DNA of 64,000 nucleotides from NCBI GenBank assembly GCA_009693435.1, contig SHXF01000004.1, forward strand, positions 1 through 64,000, given 5' to 3'. The notes below the pieces were generated by a model that was not told where the DNA came from, did not search any database, and saw nothing but the letters and a program-made list of their open reading frames with translations. Shown one piece after another: positions 8,717 through 16,118 of this stretch (the first letter of the stretch is position 1; each line of letters begins with the position of its first letter). The position numbers and the translations under genes were made by a program. This DNA comes from Betaproteobacteria bacterium (GTDB lineage: Bacteria > Pseudomonadota > Gammaproteobacteria > Burkholderiales > SG8-39).

Positions 8717-9003
8717 GCCGCAATCCGTGCTTTGCGGGGATTGCGCGCCTTGTCTTTCCTCGTGCGGAAATGTTCGCGCAACAGTCGCTTGCTGTCCCGT
8801 GCGATGTCTTCGGTGGGCGCCACGTCGGTGTGGGGTCCGAAAAGATCCTTGCCCAGGTCGTAGGCACTCGGCTTACCTGTATCGGCGGCGAGCAGATCCA
8901 CAAGCGCCTGCTTCACCGCGTCGCTCTTGGTGATGCGACGTTTGACGCAGTATTCGGCAAGCTGCTGTTCCACGCGATCGGGAAGGCGGACGGTGAGCGT
9001 CAT
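8713..9003 (-). CDS. Ribbon-helix-helix antitoxin (CopG/VapB-like)
   Basis: 96 aa from ATG 9003; an ATG four codons earlier at 9015 is possible, but a GGGAA precedes only the 9003 start. The N-terminus TLTVRLPDRVEQQLAEYCVK, then RRITKSDAVKQAL, is a classic ribbon-helix-helix DNA-binding domain. The C-terminal half (LGKDLFGPHTD and the basic end) should bind and neutralise the PIN toxin encoded next. Likely autoregulated: two direct AATACAGTT repeats sit just upstream. Confidence 0.87.
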   Translation of the reverse strand: MTLTVRLPDRVEQQLAEYCVKRRITKSDAVKQALVDLLAADTGKPSAYDLGKDLFGPHTDVAPTEDIARDSKRLLREHFRTRKDKARNPRKARIAA

Positions 9004-9018
9004 GAGGGTTCCCATAAA

Positions 9019-9049
9019 AATACAGTTACCAGCGCATTGTAATACAGTT
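9019..9049. promoter_or_regulatory. Direct repeat AATACAGTT x2, candidate antitoxin operator
   Basis: AATACAGTT at 9019-9027 and 9041-9049, spaced 22 bp start to start (about two helical turns), directly upstream of the antitoxin start on the reverse strand. Ribbon-helix-helix antitoxins bind such paired sites cooperatively. The sequence is direct; the role is inference. Confidence 0.45.
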
Positions 9050-9191
9050 CAGCCGGGCCGCGCGGTGCATGTTCCGATTGGGCGTAATCGCATTCCGCAT
9101 ACAATTTGATCATCGAATCCGGCCGCGCATTCAGTTTCAGTCGCCGGGGTTTTCGCAGGCATACGCAACGATCTTGCTCCAGGGACATGGC

Positions 9192-9983
9192 GTGGAAAAT
9201 TGCACTAACCGGATCTTTAACGAAGACGCTGTGGCCGGCCTCAGCCGGATCGGCGACGCGACCGTCGACCTCATCGTGACCGATCCACCCTATGGCCTGG
9301 GCAAGGACTACGGCAACGAGTCCGACAAGCTTGATACGCCGGAGTATCTCGAGTGGACGGAAGCGTGGCTCACCGCAGCCATCCCGAAGCTGAAGCCGAC
9401 CGGCAGCCTCTACATTTTCCTCACGTGGAGAAATTCACCGGAGATTTTCTGCTTCCTGAAAAAGCGCCTTATCATGCTCAACGAAATCATCTGGGACAGA
9501 CGGGTGCCCAGCATGGGCGGGTCGACCAGACGCTACAGCTCGGTGCACGACACGGTGGGGTTTTTTGCGGTTACGAAAGATCATTATTTCGATCTGGACG
9601 CGATCCGCGTGCCTTACGATGAAGAGACCAAGAAGGCGCGCTCCCGATCGATTTTCGTCGGCAAGAAATGGCTGGAAATGGGCTACAACCCGAAAGACGT
9701 GTGGAGCGTGTCGCGACTGCACCGGATACACAGCGAACGCGAAGACCATCCCACACAGAAGCCGCTTGAGATCGTCGAGCGCATGGTCAAGGCCAGCTGC
9801 CCGCCGGGCGGACTGGTGCTGGATCCCTTCATGGGTAGCGGCACCACCGCCGTCGCGGCCAAGCGCACCGGCCGGAACTACGTGGGATTCGAGCTCAACC
9901 CGGAGTACTGCGCGATGATAGAGCGGCGTCTACTGAGGGCGCTCGACCCGCAGCTGGAACTGTTGGTCGACGATGATCGGTAG
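9192..9983 (+). CDS. Solitary DNA methyltransferase, beta class (N6-adenine or N4-cytosine)
   Basis: 263 aa from GTG 9192, which has AGGGA about 8 bases upstream; the frame extends to 9069 but that part has no family sequence. Motif IV TDPPYGL (about residue 34-40) precedes the SAM motif DPFMGSGTT (about 213-221), the order of beta-class enzymes such as CcrM and HinfI. HPTQKPLEIVERMVKASCPP and the FELNPEYCAMIERR tail are also typical. No restriction endonuclease gene adjoins it, so it is an orphan enzyme; the neighbours are toxin-antitoxin pairs on both sides. Target sequence unknown. Confidence 0.9.
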   Translation: MENCTNRIFNEDAVAGLSRIGDATVDLIVTDPPYGLGKDYGNESDKLDTPEYLEWTEAWLTAAIPKLKPTGSLYIFLTWRNSPEIFCFLKKRLIMLNEIIWDRRVPSMGGSTRRYSSVHDTVGFFAVTKDHYFDLDAIRVPYDEETKKARSRSIFVGKKWLEMGYNPKDVWSVSRLHRIHSEREDHPTQKPLEIVERMVKASCPPGGLVLDPFMGSGTTAVAAKRTGRNYVGFELNPEYCAMIERRLLRALDPQLELLVDDDR

Positions 9984-10006
9984 TTGACGGCGAGCAAGGG
10001 GAAACC

Positions 10007-10052
10007 GGGGACAGACCACGGTTTTCGATAGCCGAAATGGTGGTCTGTCCCC
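10007..10052. repeat. GGGGACAGACCAC palindromic repeat, copy 1
   Basis: A perfect 13-bp inverted repeat, GGGGACAGACCAC (10007-10019) and GTGGTCTGTCCCC (10040-10052), with a 20-bp loop. A degenerate copy is at 10929-10971, a half site at 13803-13815 and a short match near 38761. It lies between the DNA methyltransferase gene and the next antitoxin gene. Confidence 0.85.
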
Positions 10053-10177
10053 AATTGCCCCAATTGCCAATTGACCCCACTTGACCCAATTGATTGGGAA
10101 TCGCGAATTGCCGGTGCCCCCATTAGAATGGAGAATCTTACAAATATCTTACCTTGTCTGTAGTGGAGTTTGCCGGG

Positions 10178-10444
10178 ATGAAAACCACCAGACTGTCGTC
10201 CAAAGGGCAATTGATTCTGCCGAAATCGGTCCGCGACGCCCGATGCTGGTTGGCGGGTACGGAATTTGAAATAGAGGAAACGGCCGATGGCGTGCTGTTG
10301 CGCCCGCTTAAGCCCTTTGCCCCGACCAGGCTGAAGGATGTCATCGGTTCGACCGGGTATGCCGGACCGGCAAAGACAGTGGACGAAATGAATGAGGCGA
10401 TCCGGTCGGCGGTGAAAAAACGCAATGGTCGCGGTCGATACTAA
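10178..10444 (+). CDS. AbrB/MazE-type antitoxin
   Basis: 88 aa from ATG 10178, the first codon of the recognisable domain; a GTG eight codons earlier is less likely. MKTTRLSSKGQLILPKSVRD is the swapped-hairpin AbrB DNA-binding fold, and EFEIEETADGVLLRPLKP completes it. The C-terminus (VDEMNEAIRSAVKKR) should contact the toxin. The stop lies 20 bp inside the following PIN gene, indicating a single transcript and translational coupling. Confidence 0.88.
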   Translation: MKTTRLSSKGQLILPKSVRDARCWLAGTEFEIEETADGVLLRPLKPFAPTRLKDVIGSTGYAGPAKTVDEMNEAIRSAVKKRNGRGRY

Positions 10445-10814
10445 TGTCGTAGTCAGACTGCTGACCCGCGACGACGCCGCCCAGGTGAAGCGCGCGGTGG
10501 CGCTCTTCCGCGCCAACGAAATCTGGATTGAAAAAACCGTCCTGCTTGAATCCGAATGGGTGTTGCGCTACAGCTACGCACTGGAGCGCGCTGCGATCCT
10601 GCGGGGAATTCTCGGCTTGCTCGGACTGCCGAAAGTTTCGGTCGAAGACGGTGTGGCGGTGGCGCGCGCGCTGCAGTGGTATGGCGGCGGGCTCGATCTT
10701 TCCGACGCCCTGCATCTCGCCAGCCACGGAGATGCGGCGCGATTCGCTACCTTCGATCGGAAATTCATCAAACAAGCGGCGCCATTGACCGGTCTGGACG
10801 TATTCAGTCCCTGA
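10425..10814 (+). CDS. PIN-domain toxin partner of AbrB antitoxin
   Basis: 129 aa. The PIN acidic residues are seen in MVAVDTNVVVRLLTRDD, VLLESEWVLRYSY, GGLDLSDALHLAS and ARFATFDRKF. The start overlaps the antitoxin gene by 20 bp in another frame. The type is that often paired with AbrB/MazE antitoxins in proteobacteria. Predicted endoribonuclease, cytoplasmic. Confidence 0.9.
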   Translation: MVAVDTNVVVRLLTRDDAAQVKRAVALFRANEIWIEKTVLLESEWVLRYSYALERAAILRGILGLLGLPKVSVEDGVAVARALQWYGGGLDLSDALHLASHGDAARFATFDRKFIKQAAPLTGLDVFSP

Positions 10815-10928
10815 GCTGCTGTCCGGGGATTGACATCCCCATAGGGTGATATCCCGTCTCAGATGTCACTATGTACGCGCGACCGCGGACGGCGGAGTGC
10901 CGGATCGGCGAGTGAAATCGGGAAAATC

Positions 10929-10971
10929 GGGGACAGACCACGGTTTAGTAGTCGAAATGGTGGTCAGTTCC
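10929..10971. repeat. GGGGACAGACCAC palindromic repeat, copy 2 (one arm degenerate)
   Basis: The left arm GGGGACAGACCAC (10929-10941) is intact. The right arm has changed to gtggtcagttcc. The loop keeps cgaaatg. It lies in the 288-bp gap between the second and third toxin-antitoxin pairs; no gene is seen in the rest of that gap. Confidence 0.7.
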
Positions 10972-11102
10972 GATTTGATTCTGCTGCGTGCCGACCGGGT
11001 TGTCCAAAAGGCTGTGCGGATCACGAGTACGGTGTTGACCGCGACCAGGATGGAGTGTCGTGGTAAAATCTCAGAATTATTGAATTCCTGAAATTAAGAA
11101 AT

Positions 11103-11384
11103 ATGGAAACGGGCAGAATAGGACGCAACGGCACGCTGGTTATTCCCGCCAAGCTCAGGCGCCGTTACGCGTTGAAGGAAGGTGGCATGGTGGTGTTCCA
11201 GGAATCGGAGGATGGAATCAGCATCCGCCCGGCGATGATGGTGGCGGTCGAGGTTTATTCGCCTGAACGAAAAGCTGAATTTCTGCTGAATAACGCCGTT
11301 GATGCCGTCGATTACAAGCGGGCAGTGCGCGAGGTGCGCAAGCTTGGTCTGGACCCCGCGACGATTCCTCACCGCCGTCCGTGA
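11103..11384 (+). CDS. AbrB/MazE-type antitoxin
   Basis: 93 aa, ATG 11103. METGRIGRNGTLVIPAKLRR is an AbrB swapped-hairpin domain, followed by YALKEGGMVVFQESEDGISI. The C-terminal region (KRAVREVRKLGLDP) should bind the toxin. The stop overlaps the GTG start of the PIN gene by four bases. It differs clearly in sequence from the antitoxin at 10178, so this pair is not a recent duplication. Confidence 0.87.
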   Translation: METGRIGRNGTLVIPAKLRRRYALKEGGMVVFQESEDGISIRPAMMVAVEVYSPERKAEFLLNNAVDAVDYKRAVREVRKLGLDPATIPHRRP

Positions 11385-11782
11385 CGGATCGCGTCTTTCT
11401 CGACGCGAATGTGTTGTTCTCCGCCGCGTGGACGCCAGACGCGGGACTCGCGAAGTTGTGGGACCTTAATGGGGTCGTGCTGGTCACTTCGCGGCACGCA
11501 GTCGCAGAAGCCGAGCGCAATCTTGAGAGTGCCCGGCAACGGGCGAGACTGCAGGCGTTGATCGGAAGCATGGTCTTCGTGGAGGCGCCATCGCAGGCGG
11601 CGCTGCCCGCCGGCGTCAAGCTGGTGGCCAAGGACGAGCCGATCATGCTGGCGGCCATCGAAGCTGGCGCCACGCATTTGTTGACGGGGGACCGGCGCCA
11701 TTTCGGGTATATGTACGGGAAATCGATCGCAGGCGTTAAAGTCCTCATGCCTGGCTCGTACCTCAAGTCCAGGCGCAACTGA
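11381..11782 (+). CDS. PIN-domain toxin
   Basis: 133 aa from GTG 11381. PIN signatures are DRVFLDANVLFSA, a Glu-containing AVAEAERNLE, VAKDEPIMLAAIEAG and HLLTGDRRHFG. The COG1569-like layout matches a predicted RNase. It is coupled to the AbrB-type antitoxin upstream. The end of this gene is joined, in the same reading frame, to the remains of a hydrolase gene. Confidence 0.87.
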   Translation: MTDRVFLDANVLFSAAWTPDAGLAKLWDLNGVVLVTSRHAVAEAERNLESARQRARLQALIGSMVFVEAPSQAALPAGVKLVAKDEPIMLAAIEAGATHLLTGDRRHFGYMYGKSIAGVKVLMPGSYLKSRRN

Positions 11783-12355
11783 CCAAGGGTTCGTCCTCCA
11801 ATCAAGATCGACGTGGGCGCCGAGCGCATGTATGCGCGCGCGCTCGACTACCTCGCGGCGCGCAAGGATGTGGATGCGAAGCGCATCGGCTTCATGGGCG
11901 TGTCCTGGGGCGGGCACTGGGCGGTGCGCGTGGGTTACACCGAAAAAGACCGGCTGCGCGGCAGCGTGGTGTGGGCGGGACCGGTCGATGCCTATTTCTC
12001 GCGCGAATGGCAGATGAAGGCCCTCGGCACGCGCGAATACCTGTTCGATCTCTTCGCCGCGCGCGCCGAAGTGTATGGCGCGTCGACCCTGGAGGACTTC
12101 CTCGCCTACGGTCCGCGCATGTCGCTGAAGACCGCGGGCTGGCTGAACCGGCCCTCTGCGCCGATGCTGCTCATCAACGGCGAGAAGGATTCCCAGGTGC
12201 CGGTAGAGGATCTGTACGTCTTGCTGCGCAGCGGCTCGGTCAAGGAGGCCTGGGTCAATCCCGAAGGCGGGCACATCGGCCGCGGCCGCGACTGGCCCGA
12301 CACGCGCATCTTCAAGGAAGTTGTGGTGCCCTGGCTTGCGAACAGGCTGAAGTAG
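11783..12355 (+). pseudogene. 5'-truncated alpha/beta-hydrolase (FrsA/dienelactone hydrolase-like)
   Basis: Only the C-terminal about 185 codons of a hydrolase remain. The frame is open from the toxin stop (11780-11782), reading PRVRPPIKIDVGAERMYARA, then the nucleophile elbow FMGVSWGGHW, then INGEKDSQVP with the catalytic Asp, and EGGHIGRGRDWP with the catalytic His. A GTG at 11813 is the first possible start but gives a protein without the N-terminal half usual for such enzymes (typically 350-400 aa). The break lies at the edge of the toxin-antitoxin module, which suggests the module arrived by replacing the 5' half. Confidence 0.75.
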
Positions 12356-12802
12356 CGGGGCGGGACTTGCGCGGGACCCGGCGGCCTCAACCTTGGGGTT
12401 CAAATATTTATAGAATATTTCAATAACGGTGGCTATAGAACGGGTTTGAACGAGAAGTTGTCGAACAAAAATAGTATAAATACCACCGTGGCGGTATCAG
12501 GTTCAAGGCGGGATCAGGCGCAGGTTGGCGGTGAGCGTAGCGAACCGCAACACTGCAGACAGCCGCGAATCGATGTTGGGGTTCGCTGCGCTCACCCCGA
12601 CCTACACAACCCTTTTATGCAGTGCCATTCACACTGCTTGATGCAGTGCCAGTCAGGCCGCTGCCGGCAATCGCGTTTGTCGATCTCTGCCATTCAAGGG
12701 GCGAGTTTAAGCGTAGAGTGACTCCCGACCAGCGGTGCACGAGGCTGTCAGCCTGCCGATCGCGGAGCTCGCGCGTTGTCGTGGCAACCGAAAAGGAATC
12801 GA
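12356..12802. other. 447-bp intergenic region with inverted repeats and REP-like block
   Basis: No gene seen. AT-rich inverted repeat AAATATT-TATAG-AATATTT at 12402-12420. Near-palindrome ATACCACCGTGGCGGTAT at 12480-12497, which overlaps a TATAAA at 12475-12480 and could be an operator over a promoter. A ggtgagcgtagcgaaccgcaac block occurs near 12531. A second block, gttggggttcgctgcgctca with ccccgacctac, at about 12575-12605 recurs at 28845-28885. Confidence 0.6.
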
Positions 12803-13789
12803 ATGGACAGGCGTCACACGATCCTGGCACTGTTTGCGCTCGGCGCTGCGCCGCTTGTCGGTGGTCAGCCCGCCACGAAAACAGCACGCATAGGCTGGCT
12901 GTCACCCACCTCGAGGGCGGACCCGGCGTCCCAATACCTGGATGATGCGTTTCGGCGCGGGCTCAGCGATCTGGGCTGGGTCGAGGGCCGCAACATCGTC
13001 ACCGACATTCAATACGCGAATGGCAAGATGGAACTCTTCCCGGAGCTTGCCTCCGAACAGGTGCGTCGCAAGGTCGATGTCATCGTTGCAGTGACTTTCG
13101 CCGCGGCGCGCGCGGCCAGGGATGCAAGCAACACGATTCCCATCGTCATGGTGGCGGTGGGGGATCCTGTGGGGTCGGGCCTGATCGCAAGTCTGGCACG
13201 ACCGGGCGGCAACATCACGGGGCGCTCGTTCGACGTCACACCGGAAATAAATACCAAACTTCTGGACATGCTGAAGCGCCTCGTCCCCAACCTTTCCCGA
13301 GTCGCTGTGCTCTGGAATTCAGCCAGTCCCTTCCATCATGCCTACGTCAAGGAGATACAGCGGGCGGGAAAGGCTTTGAACGTAAGGCTGCAATCCCTGC
13401 CCGTGCAAAAGCCGCACGAACTCGAAGGCGCCTTCAAGGACATGGCGCGCAATCGCGCGGCGGGGCTCATCGTGCTCTCCGACGCCCTCATGAGCGCTCA
13501 TCGAAAGCGGATCGTGAGCCTCGCGGCCCGGAACCATTTGCCGGCGATCTACGGAAACAGCCTGTTCATGGACACCGGGGGCCTCATGTCCTATGGCGCG
13601 AACCTGGCGGAGATCTGGCGCGGGGCCGCCAGCTATGTGGACAAGATTCTCAAGGGCGCAAAGCCGGGAGATCTGCCGGTCGAGCAGCCAAGCACGTTTG
13701 AATTCATCATCAATCTCGGGACTGCCAGGGCACTCAAGCTCACGATCCCGCAGGATCTGTTGCTGCAGGCGGACAGAGTGATCGAATGA
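12803..13789 (+). CDS. ABC transporter substrate-binding protein, TrpX/DUF534 family
   Basis: 328 aa from ATG 12803. A short leader (RRHTILALFALGAAPLVGGQ) suggests export. ARIGWLSPTSRADPASQYLD, LSDLGWVEGRNIVTDIQYANG, TIPIVMVAVGDPVGSGLIAS and LARPGGNITG are diagnostic of the periplasmic family COG2984 (TrpX, PF04392). Such genes are often solitary in Burkholderiales and Rhizobiales, and here no permease or ATPase gene adjoins. The ligand is unknown; tryptophan or tyrosine binding is established only for some Gram-positive members. Confidence 0.9.
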   Translation: MDRRHTILALFALGAAPLVGGQPATKTARIGWLSPTSRADPASQYLDDAFRRGLSDLGWVEGRNIVTDIQYANGKMELFPELASEQVRRKVDVIVAVTFAAARAARDASNTIPIVMVAVGDPVGSGLIASLARPGGNITGRSFDVTPEINTKLLDMLKRLVPNLSRVAVLWNSASPFHHAYVKEIQRAGKALNVRLQSLPVQKPHELEGAFKDMARNRAAGLIVLSDALMSAHRKRIVSLAARNHLPAIYGNSLFMDTGGLMSYGANLAEIWRGAASYVDKILKGAKPGDLPVEQPSTFEFIINLGTARALKLTIPQDLLLQADRVIE

Positions 13790-13802
13790 GGGAGGCGAAA
13801 TG

Positions 13803-13815
13803 GTGGTCTGTCCCC
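13803..13815. repeat. Half site of the GGGGACAGACCAC palindrome
   Basis: GTGGTCTGTCCCC, preceded by cgaaatg as in the full copies at 10007-10052 and 10929-10971. Only one arm is present. It lies just after the TrpX-like gene. Confidence 0.65.
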
Positions 13816-13882
13816 GGTTTCCCGGTTTCAGGAGGTACTATCCAGCCGGGTCGCCCGACTCCAAATAAAAAGGAACCACGCT

Positions 13883-14176
13883 ATGACCATACTCCACCTG
13901 GTGCTGTTCGATCTGAAGGACGAGTTTTCCGGTGCGCTGGAAGCCGAACTGTTCGCGAAAACGGATGCCTTGCTGAAGCAGATTCCCGGCGTCATCGACA
14001 TCAAGTCGGGCAGGAACTTCAGCACGCGCGCGCCGAACGTCACCCACGCTTCGGTCATGACCATGAAGGACAAGGAATCCCTGGCGGGCTACGGACCCCA
14101 TCCGAACCACGTCGAAGTGCAGGGCATGCTGAAGCCCTACCTCAAGGGCCTGTCCGTGGTCGATATCGAAATCTAG
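13883..14176 (+). CDS. Dabb (stress-responsive alpha/beta barrel) family protein
   Basis: 97 aa, ATG 13883. MTILHLVLFDLKDEFS, then IPGVIDIKSGRNFSTRAPNV, MTMKDKESLAGYGPHPNHVE and the VVDIEI end match the ferredoxin-like dimeric barrel of the Dabb domain. Related proteins include olivetolic acid cyclase and stress proteins, but most bacterial members have no known reaction. Stands alone and converges with the MFS gene. Confidence 0.88.
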   Translation: MTILHLVLFDLKDEFSGALEAELFAKTDALLKQIPGVIDIKSGRNFSTRAPNVTHASVMTMKDKESLAGYGPHPNHVEVQGMLKPYLKGLSVVDIEI

Positions 14177-14237
14177 GCCGAGCTGTCAAGGGCGAGGAGC
14201 ACGCGTCCGTCACGTACACATGGCTGCAGGGTTCAGC

Positions 14238-15635
14238 CTATCCCGCACCCTTGCCCTTGTGCCCCGACAATTCCTCCCCCGCGTCGCGAGGGAGCGACAC
14301 GTTCCAGAACACCGACAGCCCCGAGACGATCGCAATCGTGAGAAACGCCGGCCAGAAATCCGCGGCCACGATCTCGCCGTGCCCCTGCAGGGTGCTGGAG
14401 ATTTCCAGCGCGTAGGCCCCCACCGCCACGCCCAGGCTTTGCGCGAGGCGTTGCAGCATGCTCGACATGCTCGAGGCCTGGCTCATCATCTCCTTGCCGA
14501 TCTCGGCGAAGGTCACGACGTTCAGCGAGGTGAATTGCAGCGAGCGCAGGCAGCCGCTCAATATCAGAATCGCGATGATGAGTGTGTGCGGGGTGTCCGC
14601 GGTAAAAAGGCCATAGGTGCCGGCCATGGCCGAGGCGATGATGGCATTCACCGTCAGCACCTGGCGGAAGCCCCAGCGCCTGAGCACCATCACCGTCAGG
14701 GTTTTCATGAACATCGCGCCGACCGCCGTGGTGCAGGTGATGAGCCCTGAATTGAAAGGGTCCAGGCCGAAACCGAGTTGCAGCAACAGCGGCAGCAGAA
14801 ACGGCGTCGCGCCGATGCCGATGCGAAACAGGCTGCCGCCGACCAGGCCCGCGCGGTACGTTGCGTAGCGCAGCAGCGTGAGGTCGATGAGAGGCGCGCG
14901 CATCCCCTTGGCATGCCAGGCGTAGCCGGCGAGGAAGAGCACGCCGGCGGCGATGGAGGCTGCAGTCATGCTCCCTGGCATCAGGTGCCCGCCCAGGGCG
15001 GACAAGCCGAGCATCAAGGCCGACAGCCCGATCGCAAGCAGCACGAAGCCGCGCACGTCCAGCGGCGGCAAGTCGCTTTCGCGGAGGTTCGGAATGTGGC
15101 GCAACACCAGTACCAGGCCGAGGATGCTGATCGGCACATTGATGAGGAAGATGCCCCGCCAGTTGAAGTACTGGGTGATGAGACCGCCCAGCGGCGGCCC
15201 CATGATGGGACCGATGAGGGCCGGGATGGTCAGGTAGTTCATGGCGACGATGAGGCCGCTCTTCGGCACCGTCTTCAGCAGCACCAGCCGGCCCACCGGC
15301 ACCATCATGGCGCCGCCCGCGCCCTGCACGAAGCGCGCGAGCACGAATGCGGTCAAGGTGCCCGACGCCGCGCACAGCAGCGAGCCGCCCATGAACACGA
15401 CGATGGCGCTGGCGAAAATCGTGCGCGAACCGTAGCGGTCGGCCATCCAGCTGCTGATCGGAATGAAGATCGCCAGCGCCACCAGATAGGCGGTGAGCGC
15501 GAGCTTGAGCGCAAGCGGATTTTCGCCGATGTCGTTGGCGATGGCCGGCAGCGCGGTCGCGAGCACCGTCGAGTCCATGTTTTCCATGAACAGGGCGCAG
15601 GCGACGATCAGGGGAATCAGTATCTGGCGCGGCAT
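14238..15635 (-). CDS. MFS transporter, DHA2-type (EmrB/QacA-like)
   Basis: 465 aa, reverse strand, ATG at 15635. The opening ILIPLIVACALFMENMDSTV followed by LATALPAIAND, then SSWMADRYGSRTIF (motif A), FVQGAGGAMMVPVGR and GPPLGGLITQYFNWRGIFLI (motif C region) are typical of proton-driven multidrug or acid efflux pumps of the DHA2 group. At least a dozen hydrophobic helices can be read. No EmrA-like membrane-fusion partner or regulator is adjacent. Substrate unknown. Confidence 0.92.
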   Translation of the reverse strand: MPRQILIPLIVACALFMENMDSTVLATALPAIANDIGENPLALKLALTAYLVALAIFIPISSWMADRYGSRTIFASAIVVFMGGSLLCAASGTLTAFVLARFVQGAGGAMMVPVGRLVLLKTVPKSGLIVAMNYLTIPALIGPIMGPPLGGLITQYFNWRGIFLINVPISILGLVLVLRHIPNLRESDLPPLDVRGFVLLAIGLSALMLGLSALGGHLMPGSMTAASIAAGVLFLAGYAWHAKGMRAPLIDLTLLRYATYRAGLVGGSLFRIGIGATPFLLPLLLQLGFGLDPFNSGLITCTTAVGAMFMKTLTVMVLRRWGFRQVLTVNAIIASAMAGTYGLFTADTPHTLIIAILILSGCLRSLQFTSLNVVTFAEIGKEMMSQASSMSSMLQRLAQSLGVAVGAYALEISSTLQGHGEIVAADFWPAFLTIAIVSGLSVFWNVSLPRDAGEELSGHKGKGAG

Positions 15636-16118
15636 TCGGCGATTGGCGGGGGTGTGGCGGATAACGGGGGCGGCCAGGGCGGACCCGGGCGCTGCGACTC
15701 TAGCAGGTGGTCTGTTAGGGGGGTGGAAATTCGGGGGTTGGAAATTCGGGGGTGGAAATTCGCCTGCGTTTTTCCGGAAGTGTGGCAGCGAGGCGCGTTT
15801 TCCCCGAAAACAATCCGTCTAATTGTTCAAGTTGAAGCGCCAGCCTATAATTGTCTACGGGCAGTCGGCATTTAAAAAAAGTATAAAATACCGGAAATCT
15901 GCGGGCCGGGGTGAGCCCGCGAACCGCAACGCGGTGATCGCCTCGCCCGGGCCGCAGACGGCTTTCAAGGTCGCTAGTGATGGTTCGATCGCCCGCGCGG
16001 CGAAAACGGCAGCGAAACGCCTGTCCGTGCGGCCCGGATTTCACCCGCACGCTGCGCCGCGACGTTGACTCGCCCCGGTTTTCGCTGTATCTGATTACCT
16101 CTTCCTGAGGAGAATTCA
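15636..16118. other. 483-bp divergent intergenic region upstream of the UbiD operon
   Basis: No gene seen. It contains three imperfect copies of ggtggaaattcggg at 15721-15763, a candidate promoter at 15823-15851 and an A/T-rich aaaaaaagtataaaatacc at about 15872-15890. A ggtgagcccgcgaaccgcaac block near 15910 resembles one at about 12531. It precedes a long operon and also contains the promoter region of the divergent MFS gene. Confidence 0.55.
15823..15851 (+). promoter_or_regulatory. Candidate sigma-70 promoter for the UbiD/ABC operon
   Basis: TTGTTC (15823-15828), 17-bp spacer, TATAAT (15846-15851). The -10 box is a perfect consensus; the -35 box matches three of six positions. Transcription would start near 15858 and leave a leader of about 260 nt before the UbiD start codon, long enough to hold a regulatory structure. 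No known riboswitch was recognised. Confidence 0.5.

Noticed and set aside
8207..13815. Prophage or integrative element
   Set aside because: No integrase, transposase, phage structural gene, tRNA or attachment site was recognised here or elsewhere in the window.
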